Shown in pieces: positions 17,153 to 28,957 of a stretch of DNA of 51,569 bases. Position numbers and translations under genes: made by a program. How positions within the stretch are numbered: position 1 is the stretch's first letter; every line of letters starts with the position of its first letter. The notes under the pieces are model-generated. The model was not told the DNA's origin. It searched no databases and saw nothing but the letters and a program-made list of their open reading frames with translations. The DNA is from Brevibacterium iodinum ATCC 49514 (lineage in GTDB: Bacteria > Actinomycetota > Actinomycetes > Actinomycetales > Brevibacteriaceae), in contig NZ_FXYX01000024.1 in NCBI RefSeq assembly GCF_900169265.1, forward strand, positions 1-51,569. Direction: 5' to 3'.

Positions 17153-17184
17153 AGTGGTTCTCCTAGAGTCAGTGGTGGTGAGAA

Positions 17185-17966
17185 TCAGGCCATGCGGCCG
17201 AGCAGGTCCGCGGCGACGCTCACGGCGATCGTCGCGGGTGCTTTGCCGGGCAGGTCGGGCAGTCCGATGGGGCACCGGATGGTGTCGATGGCCTCGGGTG
17301 CGAAGCCTTCGGAGGCGAGGTTCTTGCGGAAGCGCTGCCATTTCGCATTCGAACCGATGAGCCCGACGGATCCCAGGTCGCCGCGGGTCAGCGCCGCAGA
17401 GCACAGGTGCAGGTCCTCGGCATGGTCATGGGTCATGATGACCACATGCGCGCCGGCCGGCAGCTCCGTGATCACCTCTTCCCCGACGACAGCGAATTCG
17501 CGGCGGATCCGCGCCACCGGCTCCTCCAACTCATCGATCGCCTCGAGCTGTTCGGGCCGCGAATCGGACACGGTCAGGTCAAGTTCGTGGCGGGCGAGGA
17601 TCCGAGTGAGCTCGAGTCCGATGTTGCCGATGCCGAAGATCGCCACCGATGCGGGCACGGGCAGGGGTTCGAAGAGCATGGTGACCTCTCCGCCGCAGCA
17701 TTGGCGACCGTATTTGGCCGGAGCCTTGTCATTGAGCCGCAGGGTGAGCATCTCCGGAGCCGTCTGCCCCTCGGCGAGCAGTTCCCGGGCACGGGTGAGG
17801 GCCGTCATCTCGAGATTGCCCCCGCCGATGGTCCCGAACAGGTCATCAGCGGTGGCGATCATCTTCGCTCCCGCCTCGCGCGGGGCATGCCCGCGCACCG
17901 CGGCGAGAGTGACGAGGACAGCCGGCAGCCGAGCTGCGCGAAGCTCGGCTGCGGTGTCCATCCAGG

Positions 17967-17970
<4 letters not shown>
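17185..17970 (-). CDS. xdhC: Xanthine dehydrogenase accessory protein XdhC
   Basis: Inserts the molybdenum cofactor, usually after sulfuration, into XdhB-type subunits. 261 residues: N-terminal XdhC/CoxI domain with APREAGAKMI, FGTIGGGNLE and the conserved RQCCGGEV cysteines; C-terminal Rossmann-like XdhC_C domain with IFGIGNIGLEL, VIMTHDHAEDL and GLIGSNAKWQRF followed by IRCPIGLP. Start overlaps the xdhB stop (ATGA). Cofactor maturation for this operon is thereby encoded in cis. Confidence 0.94.
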
Positions 17971-21802
<3,832 letters not shown>

Positions 21803-21997
21803 CGCACTTCACACCTCCCGCGCCTCTCCACTGAGGCGCACAGTGCATGGTTGGAACAATTTGCTTCGTTCTTCGAGCCTCTGGTTATCCATGCGAACAG
21901 CGCAGAAGAACGCGGAAGAGAGGACTGGACGTCCCCGTAGGTCAAGCCCCGTGGGCGATCTGACCCTTTCCCCAAGCTGAGTGTCCAACCATTGTTC

Positions 21998-23458
21998 TCA
22001 TGCCCCCAAGATAGCCGAAATCGGGCCGCGAACGAAGTACAGGACGAATCCGGCCGAGACCACCCACAGCAGCCAGTGGACCTGGCGGGCACGGTTGCTC
22101 ATGGCGTGGATGAGCGCCCAGGAGATGAATCCGACGCCGATGCCGTTGGCGATCGAATAGGTCAGCGGCATCGTCACCATGGTGAGGAAGACCGGCAGCG
22201 AGGTGCGGAAGTCGGTCATGTCGATCTCACGGATCTGCGTGACCATCATGGCGCCGACGACGACGAGGGCCGCGGCTCCGGCTTCCATCGGGATGACGGC
22301 GATGAGCGGTGAGAAGAACATCGACAGCAGGAACAGCACACCGGTGATGCAGGCGGCCAGACCCGTGCGCGCGCCTTCGGCGATTCCGGCTGCGGAGTCG
22401 ACGAAGACCGTGTTCGACGATGCGGAGGCACCGCCGCCGAAGACCGCGCCGAGACCTTCGACGATGAAGGCTCCGCGGATGCGCGGGAACATTCCGTCCT
22501 CGGTCTGCAGCCCGGCGCTGCGGGCCAGACCGGTCATCGAGCCCATAGCGTCGAAGAAGTTCGTGAACACGAGGGTGAACACGAGCATCGTGGCCGCGAG
22601 GACTCCGATGTGCTGGAAGCCGCCGACGAGGTCGAAGGCGCCGATGAGACCGAAGTCGGGAAGGGCGATGACCTGTTTCGGGAATTCCGGCGCGGAGAGG
22701 TTCCAGCCCAGCGGGTCCGGATTGACCGGGTCGCCGACGGTGCCGAGCTTCGCGAACGCCTGGATGATGATCGCGGCGATCGTGGCCACGATGATGCCGA
22801 TGAGGATGCCGCCGGGAATCCTCCGCGCCACGAGGATGCCGATGAGGACGAGCGCGAAGACGAAGACCAGCGTCGGCAGGGAGCCGATCGATCCGTCCTG
22901 ACCCAGCTGGACGGGTGGGCCGGCCGGGGTGCGGGTGACGAACCCGGCGTTGACGAAGCCGATGAAGGCGATGAAGAGTCCGATGCCCACAGTGATGGCG
23001 ATCTTCAGCGCATGTGGGACGGCGTTGAAGATCGCGGTGCGGATGCCCGTGGCACCGAGGAGGACGATGATGACGCCGTTGATGACCACCAGACCCATCG
23101 CATCGGCCCAGGTGACCTCCTGGACGACGGAGACTGCGAGGAAGCTGTTCATGCCCAGGCCTGCGGCCAGACCGAAGGGAAGTCGGGCGACGACGCCGAA
23201 GAGAATCGTGATGACGCCGGCGACGAGCCCGGTGACCGCGGTCAGCTGGGCGAAGTCGAGGCTGTCTCCGGCGATGTCCTGGGAACCGCCGAGGATGAGC
23301 GGATTGAGGACGACGATATAGGCCATCGCGACGAAGGCGACGATGCCGCCGCGGATCTCCTGCTTGATCGTCGAGCCTCGATGGGTGATTTCGAAGAATT
23401 TGTCGAGAAGCCCCGGTCTCGAAGATGCGGTCTGCACCGCTTGGTCGTTGTCAGCCAT
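21998..23458 (-). CDS. NCS2-family purine (hypoxanthine/guanine-type) permease
   Basis: Imports purine bases with protons across the cytoplasmic membrane. 486 residues, about 12 to 14 hydrophobic segments, beginning near residue 38 (IVAFVAMAYIVVLNPLIL). The AzgA-branch markers are LPFGLAAGLGMNSFLA (NCS2 TM3), FTLVFTNFFDAMGSMTGLA, SASSNTVFVDSAAGIAEGART and MEAGAAALVVVGAMM. That branch usually prefers hypoxanthine, guanine and adenine over xanthine/urate; exact substrate not resolved. Its promoter region carries a large palindrome with a one-mismatch version of the cluster box. Confidence 0.92.
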   Translation of the reverse strand: MADNDQAVQTASSRPGLLDKFFEITHRGSTIKQEIRGGIVAFVAMAYIVVLNPLILGGSQDIAGDSLDFAQLTAVTGLVAGVITILFGVVARLPFGLAAGLGMNSFLAVSVVQEVTWADAMGLVVINGVIIVLLGATGIRTAIFNAVPHALKIAITVGIGLFIAFIGFVNAGFVTRTPAGPPVQLGQDGSIGSLPTLVFVFALVLIGILVARRIPGGILIGIIVATIAAIIIQAFAKLGTVGDPVNPDPLGWNLSAPEFPKQVIALPDFGLIGAFDLVGGFQHIGVLAATMLVFTLVFTNFFDAMGSMTGLARSAGLQTEDGMFPRIRGAFIVEGLGAVFGGGASASSNTVFVDSAAGIAEGARTGLAACITGVLFLLSMFFSPLIAVIPMEAGAAALVVVGAMMVTQIREIDMTDFRTSLPVFLTMVTMPLTYSIANGIGVGFISWALIHAMSNRARQVHWLLWVVSAGFVLYFVRGPISAILGA

Positions 23459-23573
23459 TTTCTTGGACCACCTCAGATTGTTCGATTTGGTCAGCCGGCG
23501 ACATCATCGTCGTCGGCCCTGCGCCTTGAACATGCGCAATGAAACAGTCGAGTCTTCAGCTCCGGATACCGGA

Positions 23574-23605
23574 CCGGGATACCGAAAAGTAATTCCATAT
23601 CCCGG
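23574..23605. promoter_or_regulatory. Nested palindrome upstream of the permease
   Basis: Outer arms CCGGGATA / TATCCCGG (8 bp, perfect) enclose 16 bases holding CGAA-AAGTAA-TTCC, one mismatch from GGAA-N6-TTCC. On the minus strand the inner part, TATGGAATTACTTTTCGG, resembles the hyi operator TATGGAAGTATTTTTCCA. It lies about 115-145 bases before the permease start. Confidence 0.5.
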
Positions 23606-23708
23606 AAAACTCTTTCTGTTTCACCGAGCAAGTCTCGCCGCTCGACCCTGGTGCGTCAATCATCACACCTCTGCCCGCGCCGATGCCATCCATCGACGAG
23701 ACAGACGA

Positions 23709-23736
23709 AACCCCTGACCAGAAACGTCTGATCAGG
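23709..23736 (-). terminator. Terminator after tRNA-Ser
   Basis: Arms CCCCTGACCAGA and TCTGATCAGGGG (one G-T pair) with a 4-base loop, eight bases past the tRNA 3' end on the transcribed strand. The minus strand continues with GTTTCGTCT, a weak T-rich tail. Confidence 0.7.
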
Positions 23737-23743
23737 GGCTTCC

Positions 23744-23834
23744 CTTGGCGGTGGCGGTGGGATTTGAACCCACGGTAGGGGGTTGCCCTACACAACATTT
23801 CGAGTGTTGCACCTTCGGCCGCTCGGACACGCCA
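23744..23834 (-). tRNA. tRNA-Ser, anticodon CGA
   Basis: On the minus strand the gene starts GGTGGCG and ends CGCCACC-G-CCA, a 7-bp acceptor stem with encoded CCA. The anticodon arm is CAACA-CTCGAAA-TGTTG, giving anticodon CGA (reads UCG). A long variable arm (TAGGG...CCCTA) and the T-arm GTGGG-TTCAAAT-CCCAC follow. About 91 bases including CCA, normal for a class II serine tRNA. Confidence 0.96.
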
Positions 23835-23899
23835 CCGCCGACAACTGTACAGCGGTGGACTTTCTGCGTCCAAATCGGTCCGCCGTGAGCTGGGACACG

Positions 23900-24352
23900 T
23901 CAGCGTCTGGCCGCGAAGAACTCCCTCAGCAGGGCCCGGCTCTCCTCCGCTCGGACGCCCGAGGTGACCTCCGGATGGTGGAGTGCAGCGCGGTCGCGCA
24001 GCAGGTCCCAGACCGATCCGACCGCCCCGGCCTTGTCGTCATAGGCCCCGAAGACGACCCGGTCGATGCGGCAGCCGACGAGGGTTCCGGCGCACATGGC
24101 GCACGGTTCCAGATTGACGACGAGGGTGCAGCCGTCCAGGCGCCACTCGCCCCTCGCCGAGGCGGCGGCTGAGATCGCCATGAGTTCCGCGTGGCCGAGC
24201 GGGTCGGCATCGACCTCGCGTCGATTGTGACCGCGCCCGATGATCACTCCGTCACTGTCGATGACCACAGCCCCGACGGGAACGTCGTCATGAGCCGGCG
24301 CCAGCGCCGCCTCGGCGAGGGCATGCGCCATCCATTCGTCGAACCGGGTCAC
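23900..24352 (-). CDS. tadA: tRNA-specific adenosine deaminase
   Basis: Converts A34 to inosine in tRNA-Arg(ACG). 150 residues, cytidine-deaminase fold. Zn ligands and catalytic Glu are H54 and E56 (GHAELMAI) and C84, C87 (EPCAMCAGT). VPVGAVVIDSDG and GRGHNRRE complete the family pattern. It follows its companion gene by 11 bases on the same strand, forming a two-gene unit opposite upp. Confidence 0.95.
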   Translation of the reverse strand: MTRFDEWMAHALAEAALAPAHDDVPVGAVVIDSDGVIIGRGHNRREVDADPLGHAELMAISAAASARGEWRLDGCTLVVNLEPCAMCAGTLVGCRIDRVVFGAYDDKAGAVGSVWDLLRDRAALHHPEVTSGVRAEESRALLREFFAARR

Positions 24353-24363
24353 GGACGCAGCGG

Positions 24364-24915
24364 TCAGCGTGCGGCCTCGAGCTGATCGGCGAAGCCGACG
24401 GTCTCACCGACATGGGCGACGACCCGGGCCGGGTCGGATCGATAGCTTTCGACCTGGTCGATCAGGGTGGCGGCCGGAACTCCGCGGTCGGAGTAGATGT
24501 CGGCGTCTCCGCCCCATTCGGCATCGGCGTCGAACTCGAGCATTTCGACCTCGTCTTCGTCGTCCTCCTCGTCGACAGCGGTCTCGTCCTCCTCGGCGCC
24601 GAAGTCCTCTTCGGGTTCGGCGTCATAGGCGTCGGGCCGGGAGTCGAGGAAGTCGGCGAAGATCTCCGCGAACGGGCTCGCTTCGGCCGCAGCGAGATCG
24701 GAGAGGAAGACCTTGACTTCGTTGTTCCGGCACAGGCGCACAAGCCCGAACCATTCGTCTTCGTGTTCGATGACGGCCACGGCCTCTCCGTCATCGCCGG
24801 CTGCCGAACGCATCATATCGACGAGGTCGTCGAGGTCGTTCGCGTCACGGACGTCGACATCGAGGGCACGGAAGCCATCGCCGGAATCGGCCAGGATCTC
24901 AGTGAAGTACGACAT
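24364..24915 (-). CDS. tRNA adenosine deaminase-associated protein
   Basis: 183 residues from the ATG before SYFTEILADSG. The N-terminal half is an alpha/beta domain (LDVDVRDANDLDDLVDMM, GEAVAVIEHEDEWFGLVRL, EVKVFLSDLAAAEASPF); the middle is a very acidic Glu/Asp-rich linker (about 110-145); the end returns to folded sequence (ATLIDQVESY, VGETVGFADQLEAA). A family of this description is found next to tadA across Actinobacteria, hence the name; its function is not established. GGAGG lies very close to the chosen ATG, so the start may be slightly different. No ORF of note lies between this start and upp. Confidence 0.85.
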   Translation of the reverse strand: MSYFTEILADSGDGFRALDVDVRDANDLDDLVDMMRSAAGDDGEAVAVIEHEDEWFGLVRLCRNNEVKVFLSDLAAAEASPFAEIFADFLDSRPDAYDAEPEEDFGAEEDETAVDEEDDEDEVEMLEFDADAEWGGDADIYSDRGVPAATLIDQVESYRSDPARVVAHVGETVGFADQLEAAR

Positions 24916-24988
24916 GCCTCCATTGTGAACGCTTCGCCCCGCGTTGACCACTGCCGGGGACCCGAACTTCTCCCGTACCATTTGAGGT

Positions 24989-25627
24989 ATGCATCTTCAC
25001 GTAGCCGACCACCCGCTCATCGCCCACAAACTCACCGCTCTGCGCGATGTGAACACGGATTCCGCTCGCTTCCGACAGCTCACCGAAGAGCTCGTCATGC
25101 TGCTGGCCTATGAGGCGACGCGATCGGTGTCCGTCGAGGACAAGGAGATTTCGACTCCGGTGACGACGACCATCGGCACCCGCATCGCCGAACCCCGCCC
25201 CGTCGTGGTCCCGATCCTGCGCGCCGGGCTCGGCATGCTCGACGGAATGCTGCGCATCCTCCCCACCGCCGAGGTGGGATTCCTCGGAATGGTCCGCGAC
25301 GAGACGACCTTCGAGCCCAGCGCCTATGCCGATCGCCTGCCCGATGATCTCACCGGCAGGCAGATCTTCGTCGTCGATCCGATGCTCGCCACCGGCGGCA
25401 CCCTGGCCATGGCCATCGACTTCCTGCTCGCTCGCGGAGCTCGCGACGTCACCGCCGTGTGCCTCGTCTCCGCCCCCGAGGGCGTCCAGCGCATCGAACG
25501 CGACTACAGCGATTCCGCCGAGGTGAAGGTGTACACGGCGGCACTGGATGAGAAGCTCAACGAGAAGGGCTACATCGTGCCCGGACTCGGCGACGCCGGG
25601 GACCGGATGTACGGAATCGTCGACTGA
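24989..25627 (+). CDS. upp: Uracil phosphoribosyltransferase
   Basis: Makes UMP from uracil and PRPP. 212 residues, family length. N-terminal [19 protein letters not shown], then [17 protein letters not shown] segment [30 protein letters not shown] and the PRPP-binding loop [16 protein letters not shown] near residues 125-140. The C-terminus [16 protein letters not shown] holds the uracil-binding region. Divergent from the tadA pair and followed by two hairpins. Pyrimidine salvage next to purine genes is probably just neighbourhood. Confidence 0.97.
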   Translation: MHLHVADHPLIAHKLTALRDVNTDSARFRQLTEELVMLLAYEATRSVSVEDKEISTPVTTTIGTRIAEPRPVVVPILRAGLGMLDGMLRILPTAEVGFLGMVRDETTFEPSAYADRLPDDLTGRQIFVVDPMLATGGTLAMAIDFLLARGARDVTAVCLVSAPEGVQRIERDYSDSAEVKVYTAALDEKLNEKGYIVPGLGDAGDRMYGIVD

Positions 25628-25633
25628 CGGCAC

Positions 25634-25695
25634 CCGCGGATGACGATTTCGGTCGCCATCCGCGGCGACTGTGGCGTCATATTTCGTCACAGTCG
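25634..25695 (+). terminator. Double hairpin after upp
   Basis: First stem CCGCGGATG/CATCCGCGG (25634-25642 and 25657-25665); second stem CGACTGTG/CACAGTCG (25666-25673 and 25688-25695), followed by TCTCATTTT. The second, with its T-rich tail, is a plausible intrinsic terminator. Confidence 0.65.
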
Positions 25696-25745
25696 TCTCA
25701 TTTTCGGGTTTTCCTTTGCGCGGCCGAAGTTATGTGACAAATAAT

Positions 25746-25759
25746 GAAGTCATGACTTC
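25746..25759. promoter_or_regulatory. Perfect 14-bp palindrome GAAGTCATGACTTC
   Basis: Lies in the leader of the winged-helix gene, immediately after an AATAAT element that could be a -10 box. It also contains the start of a 23-codon upstream ORF. A site for the downstream regulator or another dimeric protein is possible. Confidence 0.45.
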
Positions 25760-25823
25760 GACGATCCATCAGATGCGAATGCCGGGCGCACATATGTGTA
25801 TGCCCTGCGTTCGTGGTCGGTGA
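25752..25823 (+). CDS. Possible 23-residue leader ORF with two Cys and five Met
   Basis: Reads MTSTIHQMRMPGAHMCMPCV then RGR and stops, 92 bases before the winged-helix gene. There is no ribosome site; the ATG is close to the putative -10, so a leaderless start is possible. Cysteine-containing leader peptides that attenuate downstream genes are known in Actinobacteria. Could be chance. Confidence 0.3.
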   Translation: MTSTIHQMRMPGAHMCMPCVRGR

Positions 25824-25915
25824 TCGTACTCCCGCTGTCCGGCCTCGAACGAGTTCACTCAAGCAGCGGACTCCTCCAGTCATATCGACCTCATGGTCGA
25901 AAGCAAAGGACAGCA

Positions 25916-26734
25916 ATGCCGAATCCAGAACCCGCCTACGTCCACCCCCGCAGTGCAGTGGCCACTCGACGTGCAGGAGCCAGGTTGAGCGCAGTCGACC
26001 CACAGAACCCACCGCACACCTACGGACCCGCCGGTGTCGTCCCGTCACCGAAGGCCGCCCGCGGAATCATCGTCTACATCGGACTCGATGAGACCAAGGC
26101 CGCGGCCGACGGCACGAACCTCTCCGCAATCGCCGCTGAGCTGCAGGCCTACGCCAAGGAACTCGCCAGCCAGGCCGAGACCCAGGCCGTCATCGCCTTG
26201 GCACCGGAAGGCCGCGGCAGCGATATCGACGCCGTGCGAGCCGTGGCCAACGGCTCCCCCGCCGCGACCGGTGCACCGGCGGCGACACACGGCCCCGTGC
26301 GTTCGCGCATTCCAAACCGCATCCACCCGCCGGCCCTGCGCGAGGAGGCCGCTCCGGCGGCTCCCGCACCTCGCGGTTTCGGCGGACGGGCCGGCGACGC
26401 CTACACCCAGGCCACCGGCGAACGTCTGCGCATCGACATCCCCCGCCGCGAGGTCCGCATCGACGGCGACCTCGTCGATGTCACCACGAAGGAATTCGAC
26501 CTGCTCGCCACCCTCGTCTCCCATGCCGATGAGACCCTGCCCCGTGAGGACCTCATCACCGCGGTATGGTCCGGCGATGAAGTTCCCGACGAACGCACCG
26601 TGGACGTCCACATCCGCCGACTGCGGCGCCGCCTCGGCGAATATGCCTCAGTGGTGCGCACGATGAGGGGTTCGGGGTATCGCTACGACACCCACCCCGA
26701 TGTGACGGTGTGGAGCGCGACTGCGCGTCGCTGA
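25916..26734 (+). CDS. Orphan winged-helix (OmpR/PhoB C-terminal type) DNA-binding protein
   Basis: 272 residues from the ATG preceded by AAAGGA. The C-terminal domain (about 171-262) is a Trans_reg_C winged helix: LRIDIPRREVRIDGDLVDVT, KEFDLLATLVSHADETLPRE, DERTVDVHIRRLRRRLGE and RTMRGSGYRYD. The N-terminal half is not a receiver: after a Pro-rich start it has a small alpha/beta stretch (ARGIIVYIGLDETKA, LSAIAAELQAYAKELASQAE, TQAVIALAP) without the Asp triad, and an Ala/Pro-rich linker. No sensor kinase is adjacent. It is therefore a phosphorylation-independent regulator whose input is unknown. Preceded by a 280-base leader with a palindrome and a possible leader ORF. Confidence 0.8.
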   Translation: MPNPEPAYVHPRSAVATRRAGARLSAVDPQNPPHTYGPAGVVPSPKAARGIIVYIGLDETKAAADGTNLSAIAAELQAYAKELASQAETQAVIALAPEGRGSDIDAVRAVANGSPAATGAPAATHGPVRSRIPNRIHPPALREEAAPAAPAPRGFGGRAGDAYTQATGERLRIDIPRREVRIDGDLVDVTTKEFDLLATLVSHADETLPREDLITAVWSGDEVPDERTVDVHIRRLRRRLGEYASVVRTMRGSGYRYDTHPDVTVWSATARR

Positions 26735-26809
26735 CGTCGCGCGGCTGTGAGCCGCGTCGCAAGTCGCTTCCAGCGTGGGGCCAGACTTCCCGGTTAAGAT
26801 CGTTGATCG

Positions 26810-27751
26810 ATGAACCAGGCATATTCCTCACCGCGCAGAAGGCACAGCCCCGCGAAGGGCATCACCGCATTGATCTTCGGGATCCTCTATGCGGCATTCC
26901 TGCTTCTCCACGATCTGCTGCCGACGCGGATGGGCATCGCGCTCATCCTCGAATCGGTGCTGCCGTGGACGGGAATCTTCCTCGCGCTCGTGCTGCTCAT
27001 GTTCGTCATCCGCTTCTCGTGGCTCTCGGCCATCGGATTCCTCGTGCCCGCTCTCGTGTGGACGGGAATGTTCGGACCTGCCCTGCTGCCGAACGAGGAT
27101 TCCGGTGACCCGGACCTGACGGTGGCCACCCACAATGTGGGGGCGAGGATGCCGCAGCCCACGGCTGCCGCGCAGAACATCGTCGACCGTGATCCGGACA
27201 TCGTCACGATCCAGGAACTCGAATCCCTGTCCGGCAAGATCATCCACAAGGAGCTCGACTCCTCGTTCGAGCATTCGCAGGTCGTCGACACCATCGGCGT
27301 GTGGTCGAAGTGGCCGATGTCGGAGCCCGAGGAGGTCGACCTCGGCCTGCAGTGGCCGCGCGCGTTCGCGACCACGATCTCGACCGATCACGGTGACATC
27401 CGCTTCTACGCCGTGCATATGCCTTCGGTGCGCCCCGGCCACGAATCGATGCGCAATGCCGCTCTGCGCCGCCTGGCCACGACGGTGGAGACCGATGGTG
27501 CCGAACATGTCGTCGTCGCCGGCGACTTCAACACGGCGACGACGGACAACAATATGGAGACCTTGGTGCCGCCGCTGGAGGATACCCGGGAAGCGGCCCG
27601 AGGCGGTTTCGGCTTCACCTGGCCCTCCCAGTTCCCCGTCACCCGGCTCGACCATGTTCTCTACCGTGGTTTCGACGCCACCTCCGACGAGGTGCTCGAA
27701 CGCGGATCGAGCGACCACCGCGCCGTCCTCGCCGGACTCGACCTCAAGTAG
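26810..27751 (+). CDS. Membrane-anchored endonuclease/exonuclease/phosphatase family protein
   Basis: 313 residues. Three hydrophobic segments occupy about 18-90 (ITALIFGILYAAFLLLHDLL, IALILESVLPWTGIFLALVL, FSWLSAIGFLVPALVW). The EEP domain follows: TVATHNVGARM, IVTIQELES (metal Glu), VVVAGDFNTATTD, TRLDHVLYRG and SSDHRAVLAGL (catalytic Asp-His). The topology would put the enzyme domain outside the membrane or at its surface. Such proteins are often loosely annotated as phosphatases; the substrate is unknown. Its stop is six bases from the convergent marP-like gene. Confidence 0.87.
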   Translation: MNQAYSSPRRRHSPAKGITALIFGILYAAFLLLHDLLPTRMGIALILESVLPWTGIFLALVLLMFVIRFSWLSAIGFLVPALVWTGMFGPALLPNEDSGDPDLTVATHNVGARMPQPTAAAQNIVDRDPDIVTIQELESLSGKIIHKELDSSFEHSQVVDTIGVWSKWPMSEPEEVDLGLQWPRAFATTISTDHGDIRFYAVHMPSVRPGHESMRNAALRRLATTVETDGAEHVVVAGDFNTATTDNNMETLVPPLEDTREAARGGFGFTWPSQFPVTRLDHVLYRGFDATSDEVLERGSSDHRAVLAGLDLK

Positions 27752-27757
27752 TCGAGG

Positions 27758-28948
27758 TCAGTTCGTGCACTGACCGGTCGGCTGCGGTGTGCGCTCGGCG
27801 GCACCGGCGTCGAGTACGTCGGCGATCTCGGCTCGAGTGAGGGCGTAGCCGGTTTCGTCATCGGTGGCGGAGCGGGCGAAGACCATGCCGACGACGTTTC
27901 CGTCGGCGTCGATGAGCGGGCCTCCCGAGTTGCCTTCCCTGACGATTCCGCGCAGGGCATAGACTTCCCGGACGACCGACTGCGAGTCGTAGATGTCGAG
28001 TCCGCGGGCGTTGATCTTCTCTCGTACTCGAGTCGGTGAGATCGTATAGGGACCGTTCGCCGGGAATCCGACGACGACGGAGTCGTCGCCCGGTCCGAGC
28101 CCGTTGCCGAAGTCGAGGGCGGGAGCGTCGAGACCCTGGACCCGGAGCACGGCCACATCGGCTTCGGCGTCGAATTCGACCACCTCGGCGCGGTAGGGCC
28201 TGCCCTTGCCGCCGACCTGTACGGCCAACTCCGTGGATCCGGCCACGACGTGGGCGTTGGTGGCGACGAGTCCGTCCTCGTAGACGAAGCCGGAGCCTTC
28301 CGAACCGGTGGCGCAGCTGGTGGCCGTCGTCGTGATCTTGACGACAGAGTCCTCGACGCTGCGACCGACCTCGACCATGCCTCCGTCGGGTTCTCCGACT
28401 CCGCGGATCTGTTCCGGCTGTCCCGAGAACACCTGGGGGAACCCGGAGGTGCTCAGTCCCTTCGCCAGTCCGCCCAGGGCGTTCTGTGAGGAGTAGGGTA
28501 TGGTGCGGTCGATCGCGGCGATGACGGAGGAGTCGGCGACCCAGCGATTGGGTTCGACGAGCGGGGTGGTGCGGATGAATCCTGCGGCGAGCCAGATGAC
28601 GAGGACATAGACGATTCCGGCGGTGATGGTGCCGCCGACGGCGTCGATGCCCTGGCCGAGGTCGGAGTCCATATTGTGCTTGATCCACGCCCCGATGCCG
28701 CTGCCGGCGAAGGCGAAGAGCACGCTGAGGACCAACGGCATCGAGGCCAGCAGCATGAGTACGCCTTGGTTGTCCATGACATCAGTGCCGGTGCTCAGCG
28801 ATTCGACGAGCGGGGAGAGCAGGCGCCCGAGGATCCAGCCGACGATGAAGCCGGCCGCGGTTCCGAGGGCGGTGATGATGCCCTGGCGGAACCCGGCGAA
28901 GAGCGCCCCGATACCGAGGACGATGAGGAGGATGTCGAAGATCGTCAC
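27758..28948 (-). CDS. marP: MarP-like membrane serine protease (CvpA + trypsin domains)
   Basis: 396 residues with four N-terminal transmembrane segments of the CvpA type (about 5-125) and a periplasmic chymotrypsin-like domain. The triad is H233 (TNAHVV), D264 (ADVAVL) and S341 (EGNSGGP). C212 (TSCATGS) and C394 (GQCTN) are placed almost exactly like the redox disulfide C214-C395 of Mycobacterium tuberculosis MarP, whose triad is H235, D264, S343 from memory. MarP guards against acid and oxidative stress by cleaving a peptidoglycan hydrolase. The gene follows the PrsW-like gene by nine bases, so the two proteases are co-transcribed. Confidence 0.92.
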   Translation of the reverse strand: MTIFDILLIVLGIGALFAGFRQGIITALGTAAGFIVGWILGRLLSPLVESLSTGTDVMDNQGVLMLLASMPLVLSVLFAFAGSGIGAWIKHNMDSDLGQGIDAVGGTITAGIVYVLVIWLAAGFIRTTPLVEPNRWVADSSVIAAIDRTIPYSSQNALGGLAKGLSTSGFPQVFSGQPEQIRGVGEPDGGMVEVGRSVEDSVVKITTTATSCATGSEGSGFVYEDGLVATNAHVVAGSTELAVQVGGKGRPYRAEVVEFDAEADVAVLRVQGLDAPALDFGNGLGPGDDSVVVGFPANGPYTISPTRVREKINARGLDIYDSQSVVREVYALRGIVREGNSGGPLIDADGNVVGMVFARSATDDETGYALTRAEIADVLDAGAAERTPQPTGQCTN

Positions 28949-28957
28949 CGCTGGAAC

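Noticed and set aside
17153..17404. 84-codon extension of guanine deaminase into xdhC
   Set aside because: It overlaps xdhC and has no homologous sequence; a GTG with AGGAG sits at the right place.
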